A program made the position numbers and the translations under genes. The notes below the pieces were generated by a model. It was not told where the DNA came from. It did no database searches and was given only the letters and a program-made list of their open reading frames with translations. From NCBI GenBank assembly GCA_963814165.1, contig CAWFBW010000021.1:124001-188000 (forward strand): a stretch of 64,000 bases of DNA, in the 5' to 3' direction. This DNA comes from DASRAA01 sp963814165. Lineage in GTDB: Bacteria > Acidobacteriota > Terriglobia > Terriglobales > Acidobacteriaceae. Position 1 is the stretch's first letter. Each line of letters opens with the position of its first letter. Shown here in pieces: positions 33,230-42,770 of the stretch.

Positions 33230-34612
33230 ATGGCCGGCACAGATCAACGCGAAAGAGTGTTTCTGGTCATCGCGGTGGTGGCGACGGCGGCAACCGGCTT
33301 GATATGGGTAACGTCGGGATCCCACACTCTTCTGCTGATCATGCGTTGGCTGATCCTTCTGACATTGATGGCCTACGCATCGTTTCGCCGGTCGCTAACC
33401 GTGTGGATCTTCGTCGCCATGCTGGTGGGTGCGGAGATTGGCCACGACCTGCCGTCGGTCGCGACGCACCTGCGCGTGTTGGCGATGATCTTTCTGCGGC
33501 TGATCAAGGCGATCATCGCGCCGCTGCTGTTTGGGACGCTGGTGGTAGGCATCGCGGGCCACTCAAACCTGCGGCAGGTTGGCCGCCTGGCATTGCGCTC
33601 GATCATCTACTTCGAGGTCGTGACGACCATCGCGATATTCATTGGGCTGGCGGCAATCAATTTGGCGAAGCCCGGAGTCGGGGTTCAGCTTCCCGCCATC
33701 GCAGCCGGCGAGCCGAGTGGTCTAACCAAACTCAGTGCGGAAGAAACGATCCTGCATGCGTTCCCGGAGAACATCGCCAAGGCCGTTGCTGACAATGCCG
33801 TGCTGCAAGTCGTCATCTTCAGCCTGATCTTCGCGATTGCTCTCGCCATGATTGGCGAAGACAAGCGACGGCCGATGCTGGTGTTCTGCGAAAGCCTGGT
33901 GCAGACGATGTTCAAGTTCACGAACATTGTCATGCTGTTTGCTCCGATCGGAGTGGGCGCCGCAGTTGCGTACACAGTGGCAAACACCGGCCTGGCGGTG
34001 CTGGGCAGCATTCTGAAACTGCTGGTGACGTATTACGCCGCGCTGTTTGTGTTCATCTTCGGAGTTCTGCTCCCGATCGCACGTTTGTTTGGAGTGCCGG
34101 TGCGCCGATTCGCACGCGCAGTCGCCGAACCGGTGACCATCGCGTTTGCCACCACCAGTTCGGAGGCCGCGTTGCCGCGCGCGATGGAGGAGATGGAAGC
34201 TTTGGGAGTGCCGCGGCAGATTGTCGCGTTCGTGATTCCCACCGGTTACAGCTTCAACATGGATGGAGGCTCGTTGTACCTTTCGGCAGCGGCGATCTTT
34301 GTGGCGCAGGTCGCGGGGATTCACCTATCGCTGGGACAGCAGCTGATGATTATGCTGACGCTGATGCTGACCAGCAAGGGAATCGCCGGTGTCTCGCGAG
34401 GCTCGTTTGTGGTGCTGATGGCAACAGCAGCATCCATCGGATTGCCAAGTGCGCCCCTGTTTCTTCTACTGGGCGTGGACCCGTTGCTCGACATGGGGCG
34501 TACCGCCGTCAACGTGCTGGGAAATTGCCTGGCGAGCGTTGTGGTGGCGAAATGGGAAGGCGAGTTTAGCGAAAGTCGCGAGGCGGCAGAATTGGTGGAG
34601 GCCGCCCACTAG
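33230..34612 (+). CDS. Dicarboxylate/amino acid:cation symporter
   Basis: Inner-membrane secondary transporter of the DAACS/SLC1 family, about 460 residues, importing dicarboxylates, glutamate or aspartate with protons or sodium. Landmarks are the scaffold helices (FLRLIKAIIAPLLFGTLVVG), the first re-entrant hairpin Ser-rich tip (AFATTSSEAALPRAME), and the substrate region NMDGGSLYLSAAAIFVAQ followed by SKGIAGVSRGSFVVLMATA. It starts 10 bases after dapD; a link to aspartate supply is plausible but inferred. Confidence 0.9.
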   Translation: MAGTDQRERVFLVIAVVATAATGLIWVTSGSHTLLLIMRWLILLTLMAYASFRRSLTVWIFVAMLVGAEIGHDLPSVATHLRVLAMIFLRLIKAIIAPLLFGTLVVGIAGHSNLRQVGRLALRSIIYFEVVTTIAIFIGLAAINLAKPGVGVQLPAIAAGEPSGLTKLSAEETILHAFPENIAKAVADNAVLQVVIFSLIFAIALAMIGEDKRRPMLVFCESLVQTMFKFTNIVMLFAPIGVGAAVAYTVANTGLAVLGSILKLLVTYYAALFVFIFGVLLPIARLFGVPVRRFARAVAEPVTIAFATTSSEAALPRAMEEMEALGVPRQIVAFVIPTGYSFNMDGGSLYLSAAAIFVAQVAGIHLSLGQQLMIMLTLMLTSKGIAGVSRGSFVVLMATAASIGLPSAPLFLLLGVDPLLDMGRTAVNVLGNCLASVVVAKWEGEFSESREAAELVEAAH

Positions 34613-35308
34613 CTAGGGCATTGGGAGAATCGACGCAGACGCGGCTTCGAGTTGCCGAGCGCGCAATTCCAGATGCCGTTGACGAAAATGCTGCACGGCA
34701 CGCTGCCCCCAGACGCGCATGAAGTAGTAGTTCAGCCCGCCGCCGATGACGGAACTCACGACCGGGATGAGGCGGGCGGTCCATTTTTCGACGAACTCTG
34801 CGCTGGCTTTGGCGGCGATGCGCTGAATGACCCGTGGAACAAACTTCGAGACAACTTGCTTCTCTACCAGCTCGCGGCTGATATCAACACCCGCAGCGCT
34901 GGCGGCAGCGACCCATAACTCTGCTTCTTCCTGCTCGGTGTTATAGGCAAAGCCATAGATGAGGCTGAGCTTCTGAATCATGCGAATGGTGATAGCCGCG
35001 AGGATGCCGAGGTCGGGGATGATGGTGAACATTCCTCCTAAGCCGAGGCCCGCGCCTTCAGCGGCGGCAATCTTCATGCTGGCACGGATGGTTTCTTCGG
35101 CGATGTCGTCGAGAATCGCCACATTGACGGAGTACACGCCCTCGTAACTCAGCGCGGGAAGGTCGTAAGCAATGCGTAGGTGCTGGAGGTAGCGGTCAGG
35201 ATCGACCTTCACGGTTTCGTAGGCGCGGAGAAACGCGTTGCGCATGGCGCTCTCAATCCCACGACGGAGAAAAGACTTGCGCGGGTTGGAGCCGGATTGA
35301 ACTGCCAC
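34613..35308 (-). CDS. EcsC-family protein
   Basis: A protein of about 231 residues matching the EcsC domain found in many bacteria, with a glycine-rich hydrophobic hairpin (AAAEGAGLGLGGMFTIIPDL, GILAAITIRMIQKLSLIYGF) and a C-terminal VIGGGLNYYFMRVWGQRAVQ. EcsC is genetically linked to ABC exporters in Bacillus, and its biochemical role is unsettled. A GTG at 35308 is used as start; the ATG at 35245 is the alternative. It is convergent with the symporter and divergent from the RNase J gene. Confidence 0.75.
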   Translation of the reverse strand: MAVQSGSNPRKSFLRRGIESAMRNAFLRAYETVKVDPDRYLQHLRIAYDLPALSYEGVYSVNVAILDDIAEETIRASMKIAAAEGAGLGLGGMFTIIPDLGILAAITIRMIQKLSLIYGFAYNTEQEEAELWVAAASAAGVDISRELVEKQVVSKFVPRVIQRIAAKASAEFVEKWTARLIPVVSSVIGGGLNYYFMRVWGQRAVQHFRQRHLELRARQLEAASASILPMP

Positions 35309-35394
35309 TCGTCCAGTATAGGCAATTTTGTGGCTACGATGCCGGGGAGCGCACAGCCTCAGCGGCTTTTGCTGTGCTAGCATCGGAACTACTG

Positions 35395-37066
35395 ATGCCG
35401 ACTGGAAAGCTTCAAGTTGTTCCGCTAGGTGGACTCGGCGAATTTGGCATGAATTGCATGGCCATTCGCTGGGGCGATGACATCATCGTGATTGACGCGG
35501 GCCTGATGTTCCCCGAGGCCGAGTTGCTGGGCGTCGATATCGTAGTCCCCGACATTACCTACCTGACTGGAAAATCGTGAGCACGTACGGGCGATTGTGC
35601 TCACGCACGGCCATGAGGACCATATCGGTGCGCTGCCGTGGATACTTTCTGAGTTAAATCTTCCGGTTTACGGCACCGAATTCACGCTTGCCTACGTGGA
35701 AGGCAAGCTCGAAGAACATGGCCTGCTGGATGACGCCGAACTGAACGAGATCGAAGCGGGCACGGCGTTCAAGATCGGTCCGTTCACGATCAACCCAATA
35801 CAGGTGACGCATAGCCTGGTGGATTGCGTCGCATTAGCGATCCATACGCCGCTGGGAGTGCTGATTCACACCGGCGATTTCAAAGTCGATCCGACGCCGA
35901 CGGACAACAAGCTGTTTGACCTTCACGCCTTCGCGGAGTACGGAAAACAAGGCGTGCTGGCGCTGTTCCAGGATTCGACCAACGTGGAACGGCGAGGCTA
36001 TACGCCCAGTGAACGCGCAGTGCGGGCGCGGTTCGAAGAAATTTTTATATCCACCAAGCGGCGGCTGTTCGTATCGTGTTTTTCGTCGTCGATCCATCGC
36101 ATCAAGCTAACCATGGAGATGGCCTTTGAGCATGGCCGCAAAGTAGCCCTGGTTGGGCGCTCCATGATGGAGTCGGCCGAGATTGCGCAGGACCTGGGGT
36201 ATATTGATGCTCCAGAAGGGTTGATCGTCCATCCTGCGCAAGCGCGCGATTTGCCCCCGGACAAGGTGTGCATGCTGATCAGCGGAACGCAGGGCGAACC
36301 GATGTCAGCCCTGTCGCGCGCGGCGGTGGATAACCACAAGCATGCGCGCATCCAGATGGGCGACACGGTGGTGCTGTCGTCGAGAATCATTCCCGGCAAC
36401 GAAAAAGCCATCTACCGGGTGATTGATCACCTGTTCCGGCGAAATGCGCACGTGATTTATGACGACGGTTCGTCGCCACCGGTACATGTGAGCGGACATG
36501 CCAGCCAGGAAGAATTGAAGCTCATCATCAATCTGGTAAAGCCGCAATATTTTATTCCGATTCACGGCGAGTACCGGCAACTGAAACTGCACGCTGAATT
36601 GGCCGGATCGATGCATGGCTCGGTGGGCCACGTGTTGATGATTGAAAGCGGCGACATTCTGGAGTTTGACGAGCTGGGCGCGCGAAAGGCGGGAAGGGTT
36701 GGGGTTGGCCGCATCTGCATCGATTCAAACTCGATGGGGGATGTGGTGGGAGACCTGGTGATCCGCGACCGGCGGCATTTGAGCGAAGACGGCATCGTGC
36801 TGCCGATTATTGCGATCAACAAGCTGACCGGCAAAGTGGAGACCACGCCCGAAATCGTGATGCGCGGTTTTTCGGCTGGTTCGGTGGACGATGATTTTTC
36901 CGATAAGGCACGGCTGGTGGTAATGAGCACGCTGGAAGGCTCAAGCGACGAGGAACGCGGCGACTACGGCATGATCAAGGAGAAAATTCGGCAGGACCTG
37001 AAACGCTTCATCGTGAAACATACGTCGCGACGGCCGTTGATTATGCCGGTCATTCTCGAAATCTAA
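35395..37066 (+). CDS. rnj: Ribonuclease J (frameshifted)
   Basis: Metallo-beta-lactamase/beta-CASP ribonuclease with 5'-3' exo- and endonuclease activity on mRNA and rRNA. The zinc motif LTHGHEDHIGALPW, then HSLVDCVALAIHTPLG and HTGDFKVDPTP, are followed by the beta-CASP segment (FVSCFSSSIHRIKLTMEMAF) and HVSGHASQEELKLII, with the C-terminal domain closing. Total is about 556 residues. An extra G at 35569-35570 ends the first frame at a TGA after TYLTGKS; without it the protein reads TYLTENREHVRAIVLTHG. A sequence error is likely in this core gene. Confidence 0.93.
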
Positions 37067-37067
37067 C

Positions 37068-38075
37068 ATGGTTACGCTCCACAAGATGAAGCATGCGCAG
37101 GAACACTTGCGCGGCATCGCTGCGCGAACCCCCTTGGTTCGCTACTTCCCTCCGCCTAACAAACAGGAATCCGCCTCCGACGTGATGGCCGCGGCCCAGC
37201 TTTCCTTCAAGGCTGAGAGCCTGCAACCCATCGGCTCCTTCAAGCTCAGGGGCGCTTATATCAAGGTCTCATCGTTTACCGACGAGCAAAGAGCTCGAGG
37301 AGTTATTTCGTACTCCAGCGGGAACCATGCGCAGGGAGTGGCTTATGCGGCACGCGCCATGGGCGCGAAGGCCGTGATTGTGATGCCCCGCAACGCTCCG
37401 AAGATCAAGATCGACAGCACAGCAGCCTTGGGAGCGGAAATCGTGTTCGTTGGACCAGCGAGCGCCGAGCGCATGAAGAAGGCTGAAGAGTTAGCCGAGC
37501 AGCATGGCTACTCCATCGTTCCGCCCTACGACGATGAATTCATCATTGCAGGCGCCGGAACGACTGGACTGGAGATTCTGGAGGATTGCCCGGACGTCGA
37601 TTTGGTGCTGGTCCCCGTGGGTGGCGGCGGATTGATCAGTGGAATCGCAAGCGCGATCAAGTTGAGCGGTTCGTCTGCGAAAGTGGTGGGCGTCGAGCCG
37701 GAGCTGGCGAACGATGCGCAACAAAGTTTTCGTACTGGCAGTATCGTAAAGCTGCCGGCGGAGCGGGTTTCTAGCACGCTGGCAGACGGTTTGCGAACAC
37801 AGTCACTCGGACTGCGGAATTTCGAACACATCCGGCAATATGTGGACGACATCGTCACGGTGACTGAGGACGAAATACGAGACGCTGTGCGCCGCATGGT
37901 GAAGGGTGGACGCATTGTCGCCGAACCGAGCGGAGCCGTGACGTTCGCGGCATGGCTGTTCCATCAGAATGAGCTGCCGCCGGCCTTGAAAAAGGCCGTT
38001 GTCGTTGTCAGCGGCGGCAATATTGAGCCGCAGTTACTGGCACAAATAATTACGGAAGATAAGGCTAATGAATAG
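37068..38075 (+). CDS. Threonine/serine dehydratase-like PLP enzyme
   Basis: Fold-type II PLP enzyme of 335 residues. The Schiff-base lysine lies in LQPIGSFKLRGAY, the phosphate-binding loop is VPVGGGGLISGIA, and SSGNHAQGVAYAA binds the substrate carboxylate. It lacks the C-terminal ACT-type regulatory domain of biosynthetic IlvA, so a catabolic threonine dehydratase or serine racemase-like enzyme is possible. It starts one base after the RNase J stop, indicating joint transcription. Confidence 0.9.
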   Translation: MVTLHKMKHAQEHLRGIAARTPLVRYFPPPNKQESASDVMAAAQLSFKAESLQPIGSFKLRGAYIKVSSFTDEQRARGVISYSSGNHAQGVAYAARAMGAKAVIVMPRNAPKIKIDSTAALGAEIVFVGPASAERMKKAEELAEQHGYSIVPPYDDEFIIAGAGTTGLEILEDCPDVDLVLVPVGGGGLISGIASAIKLSGSSAKVVGVEPELANDAQQSFRTGSIVKLPAERVSSTLADGLRTQSLGLRNFEHIRQYVDDIVTVTEDEIRDAVRRMVKGGRIVAEPSGAVTFAAWLFHQNELPPALKKAVVVVSGGNIEPQLLAQIITEDKANE

Positions 38076-38119
38076 GCGCCGCACCGGCGGCCTGGACGGC
38101 TGAAGTTGGAGAGCTACCC

Positions 38120-39070
38120 GTGTTGGTGAATCGTCTTCTACTTGTATGGGCTCTGGCGGCCGCGATGCCGGTTGGTACCTTGGCGGCCCTTGAGCGCGGA
38201 GTCATCATTCGTGAAGCCACTATCTATGTCGCGCCGGACGCCTCCTCGGCCAAACTATCGGGTGTGGGCAGAGGGCGCGAAGTAGCCGTGGTGGAGCGCT
38301 CGCCCGGTTGGGCCAATGTGGTTGCGACCGTGGAAACGGACCCTGAGGAAGAAACCTCGAAGAACGTGACTGGCTGGGTGGTCGATAAGGGAATCGTAAC
38401 GGCATCGACTCCGCAAGGGGACGAGATCGTTTTCGGCGAAGCGGTGGACTCGGAGGGGGAAGCCAGCCACCGGGGCGGACGCAAAGGCGCCGCGCAAGAC
38501 GCCATGCGCCTCTACGCCGCGGTGGCGGAGTACTTCCCCACTTCGGCGCTGGCGGCAGAGGCCGCGTACCGCTCGGCTGACATCCGGTGGCAGATCGAGG
38601 CCGCCGCAGAGTCAACCCGTCCATCGATGCGGGAAACCGATCCGTCGCTGAAGTATCACATCGACGAGCAGTACATGAAGAAGGTAATCAAGAAGTTTCC
38701 CGGCACGAAATGGGCGGATCTCGCAGCCTATCGTTTGCTGGACAATAAGACGTGCGGCGAATGGGCGGCGGAGGCGAAGTGTCCGGAGATGGAGGCGACG
38801 CTGTATATGAAGTACGTGGAGGAGCATCCGAAGTCGCCGAAGGTTCCGGAAGCGCTTTACAAGGCGGCATGGCGGTATTCAACGCTGATTGTGATTTACA
38901 AGTCGAACAACGAGGCCAAGAAAGCCGCCGAATCGACGGCCCGCGCAATCAATACGGCAAAGAGAGTCGCGACGGAATTCGCCGACGTCACCGACTGGGC
39001 TACCCGGGCGGAGCGACTTCTCTACATGGTGCAATCCGAAATTCCAACTTATGGCAATGCACTGCAGTGA
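38120..39070 (+). CDS. Exported SH3/TPR-like protein, unknown function
   Basis: A 316-residue protein with a signal peptide (LLLVWALAAAMPVGTLA), a bacterial SH3-like segment at about 25-95 (IREATIYVAPDASSAKLSGV, then GREVAVVERSPGWANV and VTGWVVDKG), and a helical C-terminal half rich in Ala/Tyr pairs (YAAVAEYFPTSALAAEAAYR, YMKYVEEHPKSPKVPEALYK) typical of TPR-like repeats, as in YfiO/BamD-type proteins. It is probably periplasmic and could bind cell wall or assembly factors. It overlaps or abuts the uppP start. Confidence 0.65.
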   Translation: MLVNRLLLVWALAAAMPVGTLAALERGVIIREATIYVAPDASSAKLSGVGRGREVAVVERSPGWANVVATVETDPEEETSKNVTGWVVDKGIVTASTPQGDEIVFGEAVDSEGEASHRGGRKGAAQDAMRLYAAVAEYFPTSALAAEAAYRSADIRWQIEAAAESTRPSMRETDPSLKYHIDEQYMKKVIKKFPGTKWADLAAYRLLDNKTCGEWAAEAKCPEMEATLYMKYVEEHPKSPKVPEALYKAAWRYSTLIVIYKSNNEAKKAAESTARAINTAKRVATEFADVTDWATRAERLLYMVQSEIPTYGNALQ

Positions 39071-39095
39071 CCTTTCGTATTCCCGTGGAGGCACG

Positions 39096-39983
39096 TTGCA
39101 CGACTATCTGCTCGCTGGGTTGCTTGGAATCATCGAAGGACTAACCGAGTTTCTTCCCGTCAGCTCGACCGCGCACTTGCGAATCGCTGAGTCGTTGCTC
39201 GGCATCGACCTTGCAAACGGATACTGGAAGATGTTCAGCATCGTCATTCAATTGGGTGCGATTCTGTGCCTTCCGCTGTACTTCTGGAACCGCCTTTGGG
39301 AATTTGTCAGCGACTTTCCGCGTGGCACGAAGGGCGACCGGACGGTGCTAAATCATCCGCTCACGCTGACGCTCATTGCGTTCGTGATGACCGCCGGTCC
39401 GGCGTTCCTACTGACGAAGACCATTGGCAAGCACCTGGAAAGTCTGTACGTCATGGCGTACGCGCTGATCATAGGCGGCATTGTGATGTGGCTGGTTGAC
39501 TCGATCTACGAGCGCTCTGGGCATCGCGCCTTCACGCGTGGCCGGCTCACCGATGACATGGAGGAGATGTCGATCGGGCAGGCGGTGTGGATTGGACTGT
39601 GCCAAATTTTGTCGGCGGTGTTTCCGGGCACGTCGCGGTCAATGTCCACGATTACGGCGGGCGAGTTGGCTGGCATGAGCCGTCCGGCGGCTCTGGAATT
39701 TTCGTTTTTCCTGTCGATCCCGACGATGGTGGTCGCCACGGTCTATGACCTATGGAAGTCGATGCGCCCGCATCATGGCGAGCCCTCGGCGATTGGGGCC
39801 ATGCCCAGCGACGCGCATTCGTGGATCGCGCTGGCCATCGGCTTCGTCGTGTCTTTCGTAGTCGCCTATGGTGTCGTCGCGTGGTTCATGAACTGGGTGC
39901 GTACCCGAGGCTTCACTATCTTCGCAGTGTATCGGATTCTGCTGGGCGCATTCGTGCTGTGGTACGCAGGGCACCCGCACTAG
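39096..39983 (+). CDS. uppP: Undecaprenyl-diphosphate phosphatase
   Basis: Integral membrane phosphatase that recycles the lipid carrier for peptidoglycan and surface polymer synthesis (BacA family; loss sensitises to bacitracin). About 295 residues, with GIIEGLTEFLPVSSTAHL near the N-terminus and FPGTSRSMSTITAGELAG later, the two conserved catalytic motifs, plus about eight helices. The TTG at 39096 is taken as start because GGAG lies five bases before it and the protein then begins LHDYLLAGLLG as in the family; an earlier in-frame ATG overlaps the previous gene. Confidence 0.94.
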   Translation: MHDYLLAGLLGIIEGLTEFLPVSSTAHLRIAESLLGIDLANGYWKMFSIVIQLGAILCLPLYFWNRLWEFVSDFPRGTKGDRTVLNHPLTLTLIAFVMTAGPAFLLTKTIGKHLESLYVMAYALIIGGIVMWLVDSIYERSGHRAFTRGRLTDDMEEMSIGQAVWIGLCQILSAVFPGTSRSMSTITAGELAGMSRPAALEFSFFLSIPTMVVATVYDLWKSMRPHHGEPSAIGAMPSDAHSWIALAIGFVVSFVVAYGVVAWFMNWVRTRGFTIFAVYRILLGAFVLWYAGHPH

Positions 39984-40229
39984 CGAAAACCCTGCCAGCC
40001 ATCCCGGCAAGGGGGAGACTAGTTCGACAATGGCGAACCCCTAATTTTCCCCTAGTCGGCCCCCGCTTTTTGTCATAATCGTTCTGGCTCTGGCGTATTT
40101 CGGGCAAGTCGCGGATTTGCGCGTTTCTGTCGTCCACGCGTGTGGTGGAGGTGTCTGCCTGCGCTGGATAGGGCAGGTGGGATGGTAGCTGAGAAACGAC
40201 GTAGATCCGAGCGGCGCTCCAACGCCAAA

Positions 40230-42686
40230 ATGACTACTCTTAATCGCGTATTCACACCTACGGCCAACCGTCGGCTCAACGAGCTGATTGGCTTTCTGGT
40301 GCTTATCTCCGCGGCCTTCTTCACCCTCGCGCTGGTATCGTACTCCCCGCTGGATCCGTCGCTGAACACCGCCACCACTACGCTGGCTGGCCGGACGGCT
40401 CATAACTGGGTGGGGATTATTGGCGCCATCAGCAGCGACCTGGCCCTGCAACTGCTCGGCGTAGCGGCCTTCCTCGTCCCGGCATTCCTGGTAGTGTACT
40501 CGATTCGCTGGTTCCGTTCCCGGCCTATCACTTCTCCTTACGCCAAAATGATTGGCGCGCTGGCCCTTCTGGTTTCTTGCGCGGGGCTGATTGGACTGCT
40601 CCCGTGGAGTTTCCGCTGGAAGGGAGCATTGCCCGCCGAAGGCCTGTTGGGCCGAATCGTGGCCGATGCAATGATCCATTACCTGAACGTCGTCGGGGCC
40701 TATCTTGTGTGCCTGGCGACGATTACCGTCGCCCTGTACCTGACCACGGCATTCTCCTTTTCCGGGTTGCGGGTTTGGTCGCAGACGCGGTTTGGGTTCG
40801 CCTACGCTGCCATGGACCGCTTTGCCGATTGGCGTGCCGAGCGAGAGCGCAAAAAGGCCGCCAAGGAACTCGAGAAGAAGCGCGCTGGCGCCAATCCTAA
40901 GCCGGTAGTGACGGCACAGATGGTGCCGCGACGCGCCGAGAACGCAACCGAAACACAAACTGGTACGGGGTCTACGCGCGTGCCTTTGCCGGCGGGCCAG
41001 GGAGCAGCCAACGCCCGTAGCGGCATCGAGCGCATGTTTGAAGCCGAGATCGAGCAGTTCGCTACACCGGCGCCACTGCCCTCGACCAAACACGAGGCTC
41101 CCGTGGAAGAATTTGCGCCCCCACAACAGATTCCTGCCCCTGGACTAATCGCCGTAACTTCGCGGGCCGACGACCATCTTCACGGCAAAACCACCATGCC
41201 GAAGCTGGCGGGCAGCTACAAATTGCCGTCCACCGCATTGCTGCGTCGGCCCGACGAGCACAGTGCCATCAATGAAGAGGAACTCAAGACCACCGCCCAA
41301 GTGCTTCAGGAGAAGTACGCGGAGTTCGACGTTCGAGGACAGGTCACACAGATCAATCCAGGCCCGGTCGTCACCACCTACGAATTCAAACCAGAAGCTG
41401 GCATCAAGTACAGCCGCATTACTGGCCTCAGCGACGACCTGTGCCTGGCGCTGCGGGCAGAAAGCATACTGATTGAGCGGATGGCGGGCAAGTCCACGGT
41501 CGGCTTGCAGGTGCCGAACCACAACCGCGAAACCATCTGGCTGCGCGAAGTGGTGGAGTCGCAGGAATTTCTGGGCGGCAAATCGAAGCTCACGCTGGCG
41601 ATGGGGAAGGACATCAACGGGCGAATCGTTACCGCCGATCTGAACACCATGCCCCACCTACTGATCGCCGGATCAACCGGTTCCGGCAAGAGCGTGGCCA
41701 TCAATGCCTTCATCATGTCAATTTTGTACAAGGCGACGCCGGATGAAGTGCGGCTGATCCTCGTGGATCCAAAGCGACTGGAACTGGGCAATTACGAGGG
41801 CGTGCCGCACCTGCATACGCCTATCATCACCGAGCCGAAGCTGGCGTCGAATGCGCTGCGCAATGCGGTTCGCGAGATGGAACGGCGCTTGAAGGTGCTG
41901 GCGGAAAAGGGCGTGCGCAATATCGACCAGTACAACAAGTTATTCGACGGGGGCACTCCGAACCTCTTCGACGATGGCCAGGAGGCCAAGCCGCTACCGT
42001 ACATGGTCATCATCATCGACGAGTTGGCCGACTTGATGATGCTGGACGGGCAAAACGTTGAGGCGTCCATTACTCGCCTGGCACAGATGGCCCGCGCTGT
42101 GGGAATTCACCTCGTGCTGGCTACCCAGCGGCCTTCTGTGGACGTAATCACGGGCCTCATTAAGGCGAACTTCCCTGCCCGCATGTCGTTCCGGGTGGCA
42201 ACGAAGATCGATTCGCGCACAATTCTGGACGCCAATGGAGCCGAAGCCTTGCTTGGCCGGGGGGACATGCTTTACCTGCCTAACGGTTCAGCCCGGGTCC
42301 ATCGCGTGCATGCGCCGTTCGTGACCGAGAAGGAGATCGCCTCGGTGGTGGAATTCTGGAAGGCGCAGGGCGCGGCGAATTATCAGGAGAACTTCCTTCA
42401 GACACCAAAGGACGACGGAGACGGTCCCGGAGCGGCTGGCGACGGTGGCTCAGCAGATGGCGACAACGACGAGTTGTTCCAGGATGCCGTTCGGATCGTT
42501 CTGGAATACGGAAAAGCGTCCACTTCACTGTTGCAGCGCCGGCTTCGCATTGGCTATGGCCGAGCGGCACATCTGATCGACCTGATGGAGCGAGACGGCA
42601 TCGTGGGCGCCGCCGACGGCCCCAAGCCCCGCGAGGTGCTCAAGCGGCCCGACTGGCTCAGCGAAGTCGAGGACGCGATGCGCTAA
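40230..42686 (+). CDS. ftsK: DNA translocase FtsK/SpoIIIE
   Basis: Septal DNA pump that clears and aligns the chromosome termini for dimer resolution. About 818 residues from the chosen ATG: four N-terminal membrane helices (LNELIGFLVLISAAFFTLAL and following), a Pro/Ala-rich linker, and the RecA-like motor with Walker A AGSTGSGKSVAINAFI and Walker B VIIIDELADLMML. The C-terminal gamma winged helix (LFQDAVRIVLEYGKASTSLL, QRRLRIGYGRAAHLIDLMER) would read KOPS-like sequences. An upstream in-frame start at 40182 is possible. A hairpin terminator follows. Confidence 0.96.
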   Translation: MTTLNRVFTPTANRRLNELIGFLVLISAAFFTLALVSYSPLDPSLNTATTTLAGRTAHNWVGIIGAISSDLALQLLGVAAFLVPAFLVVYSIRWFRSRPITSPYAKMIGALALLVSCAGLIGLLPWSFRWKGALPAEGLLGRIVADAMIHYLNVVGAYLVCLATITVALYLTTAFSFSGLRVWSQTRFGFAYAAMDRFADWRAERERKKAAKELEKKRAGANPKPVVTAQMVPRRAENATETQTGTGSTRVPLPAGQGAANARSGIERMFEAEIEQFATPAPLPSTKHEAPVEEFAPPQQIPAPGLIAVTSRADDHLHGKTTMPKLAGSYKLPSTALLRRPDEHSAINEEELKTTAQVLQEKYAEFDVRGQVTQINPGPVVTTYEFKPEAGIKYSRITGLSDDLCLALRAESILIERMAGKSTVGLQVPNHNRETIWLREVVESQEFLGGKSKLTLAMGKDINGRIVTADLNTMPHLLIAGSTGSGKSVAINAFIMSILYKATPDEVRLILVDPKRLELGNYEGVPHLHTPIITEPKLASNALRNAVREMERRLKVLAEKGVRNIDQYNKLFDGGTPNLFDDGQEAKPLPYMVIIIDELADLMMLDGQNVEASITRLAQMARAVGIHLVLATQRPSVDVITGLIKANFPARMSFRVATKIDSRTILDANGAEALLGRGDMLYLPNGSARVHRVHAPFVTEKEIASVVEFWKAQGAANYQENFLQTPKDDGDGPGAAGDGGSADGDNDELFQDAVRIVLEYGKASTSLLQRRLRIGYGRAAHLIDLMERDGIVGAADGPKPREVLKRPDWLSEVEDAMR

Positions 42687-42715
42687 CCGCGTTTTCCTGT
42701 CGCTGGCACAACAGT

Positions 42716-42750
42716 AAGGCATCGCTCATCACGATGCCTTTTACCTTGTT
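42716..42750 (+). terminator. Hairpin terminator after ftsK
   Basis: AAGGCATCG and CGATGCCTT form a perfect nine-base stem around a seven-base loop, followed by TTACCTTGTT. It lies 30 bases after the ftsK stop and before the convergent minus-strand gene, and could serve both sides. Confidence 0.65.
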
Positions 42751-42770
42751 CGAAATCACAGTGTCGTGGA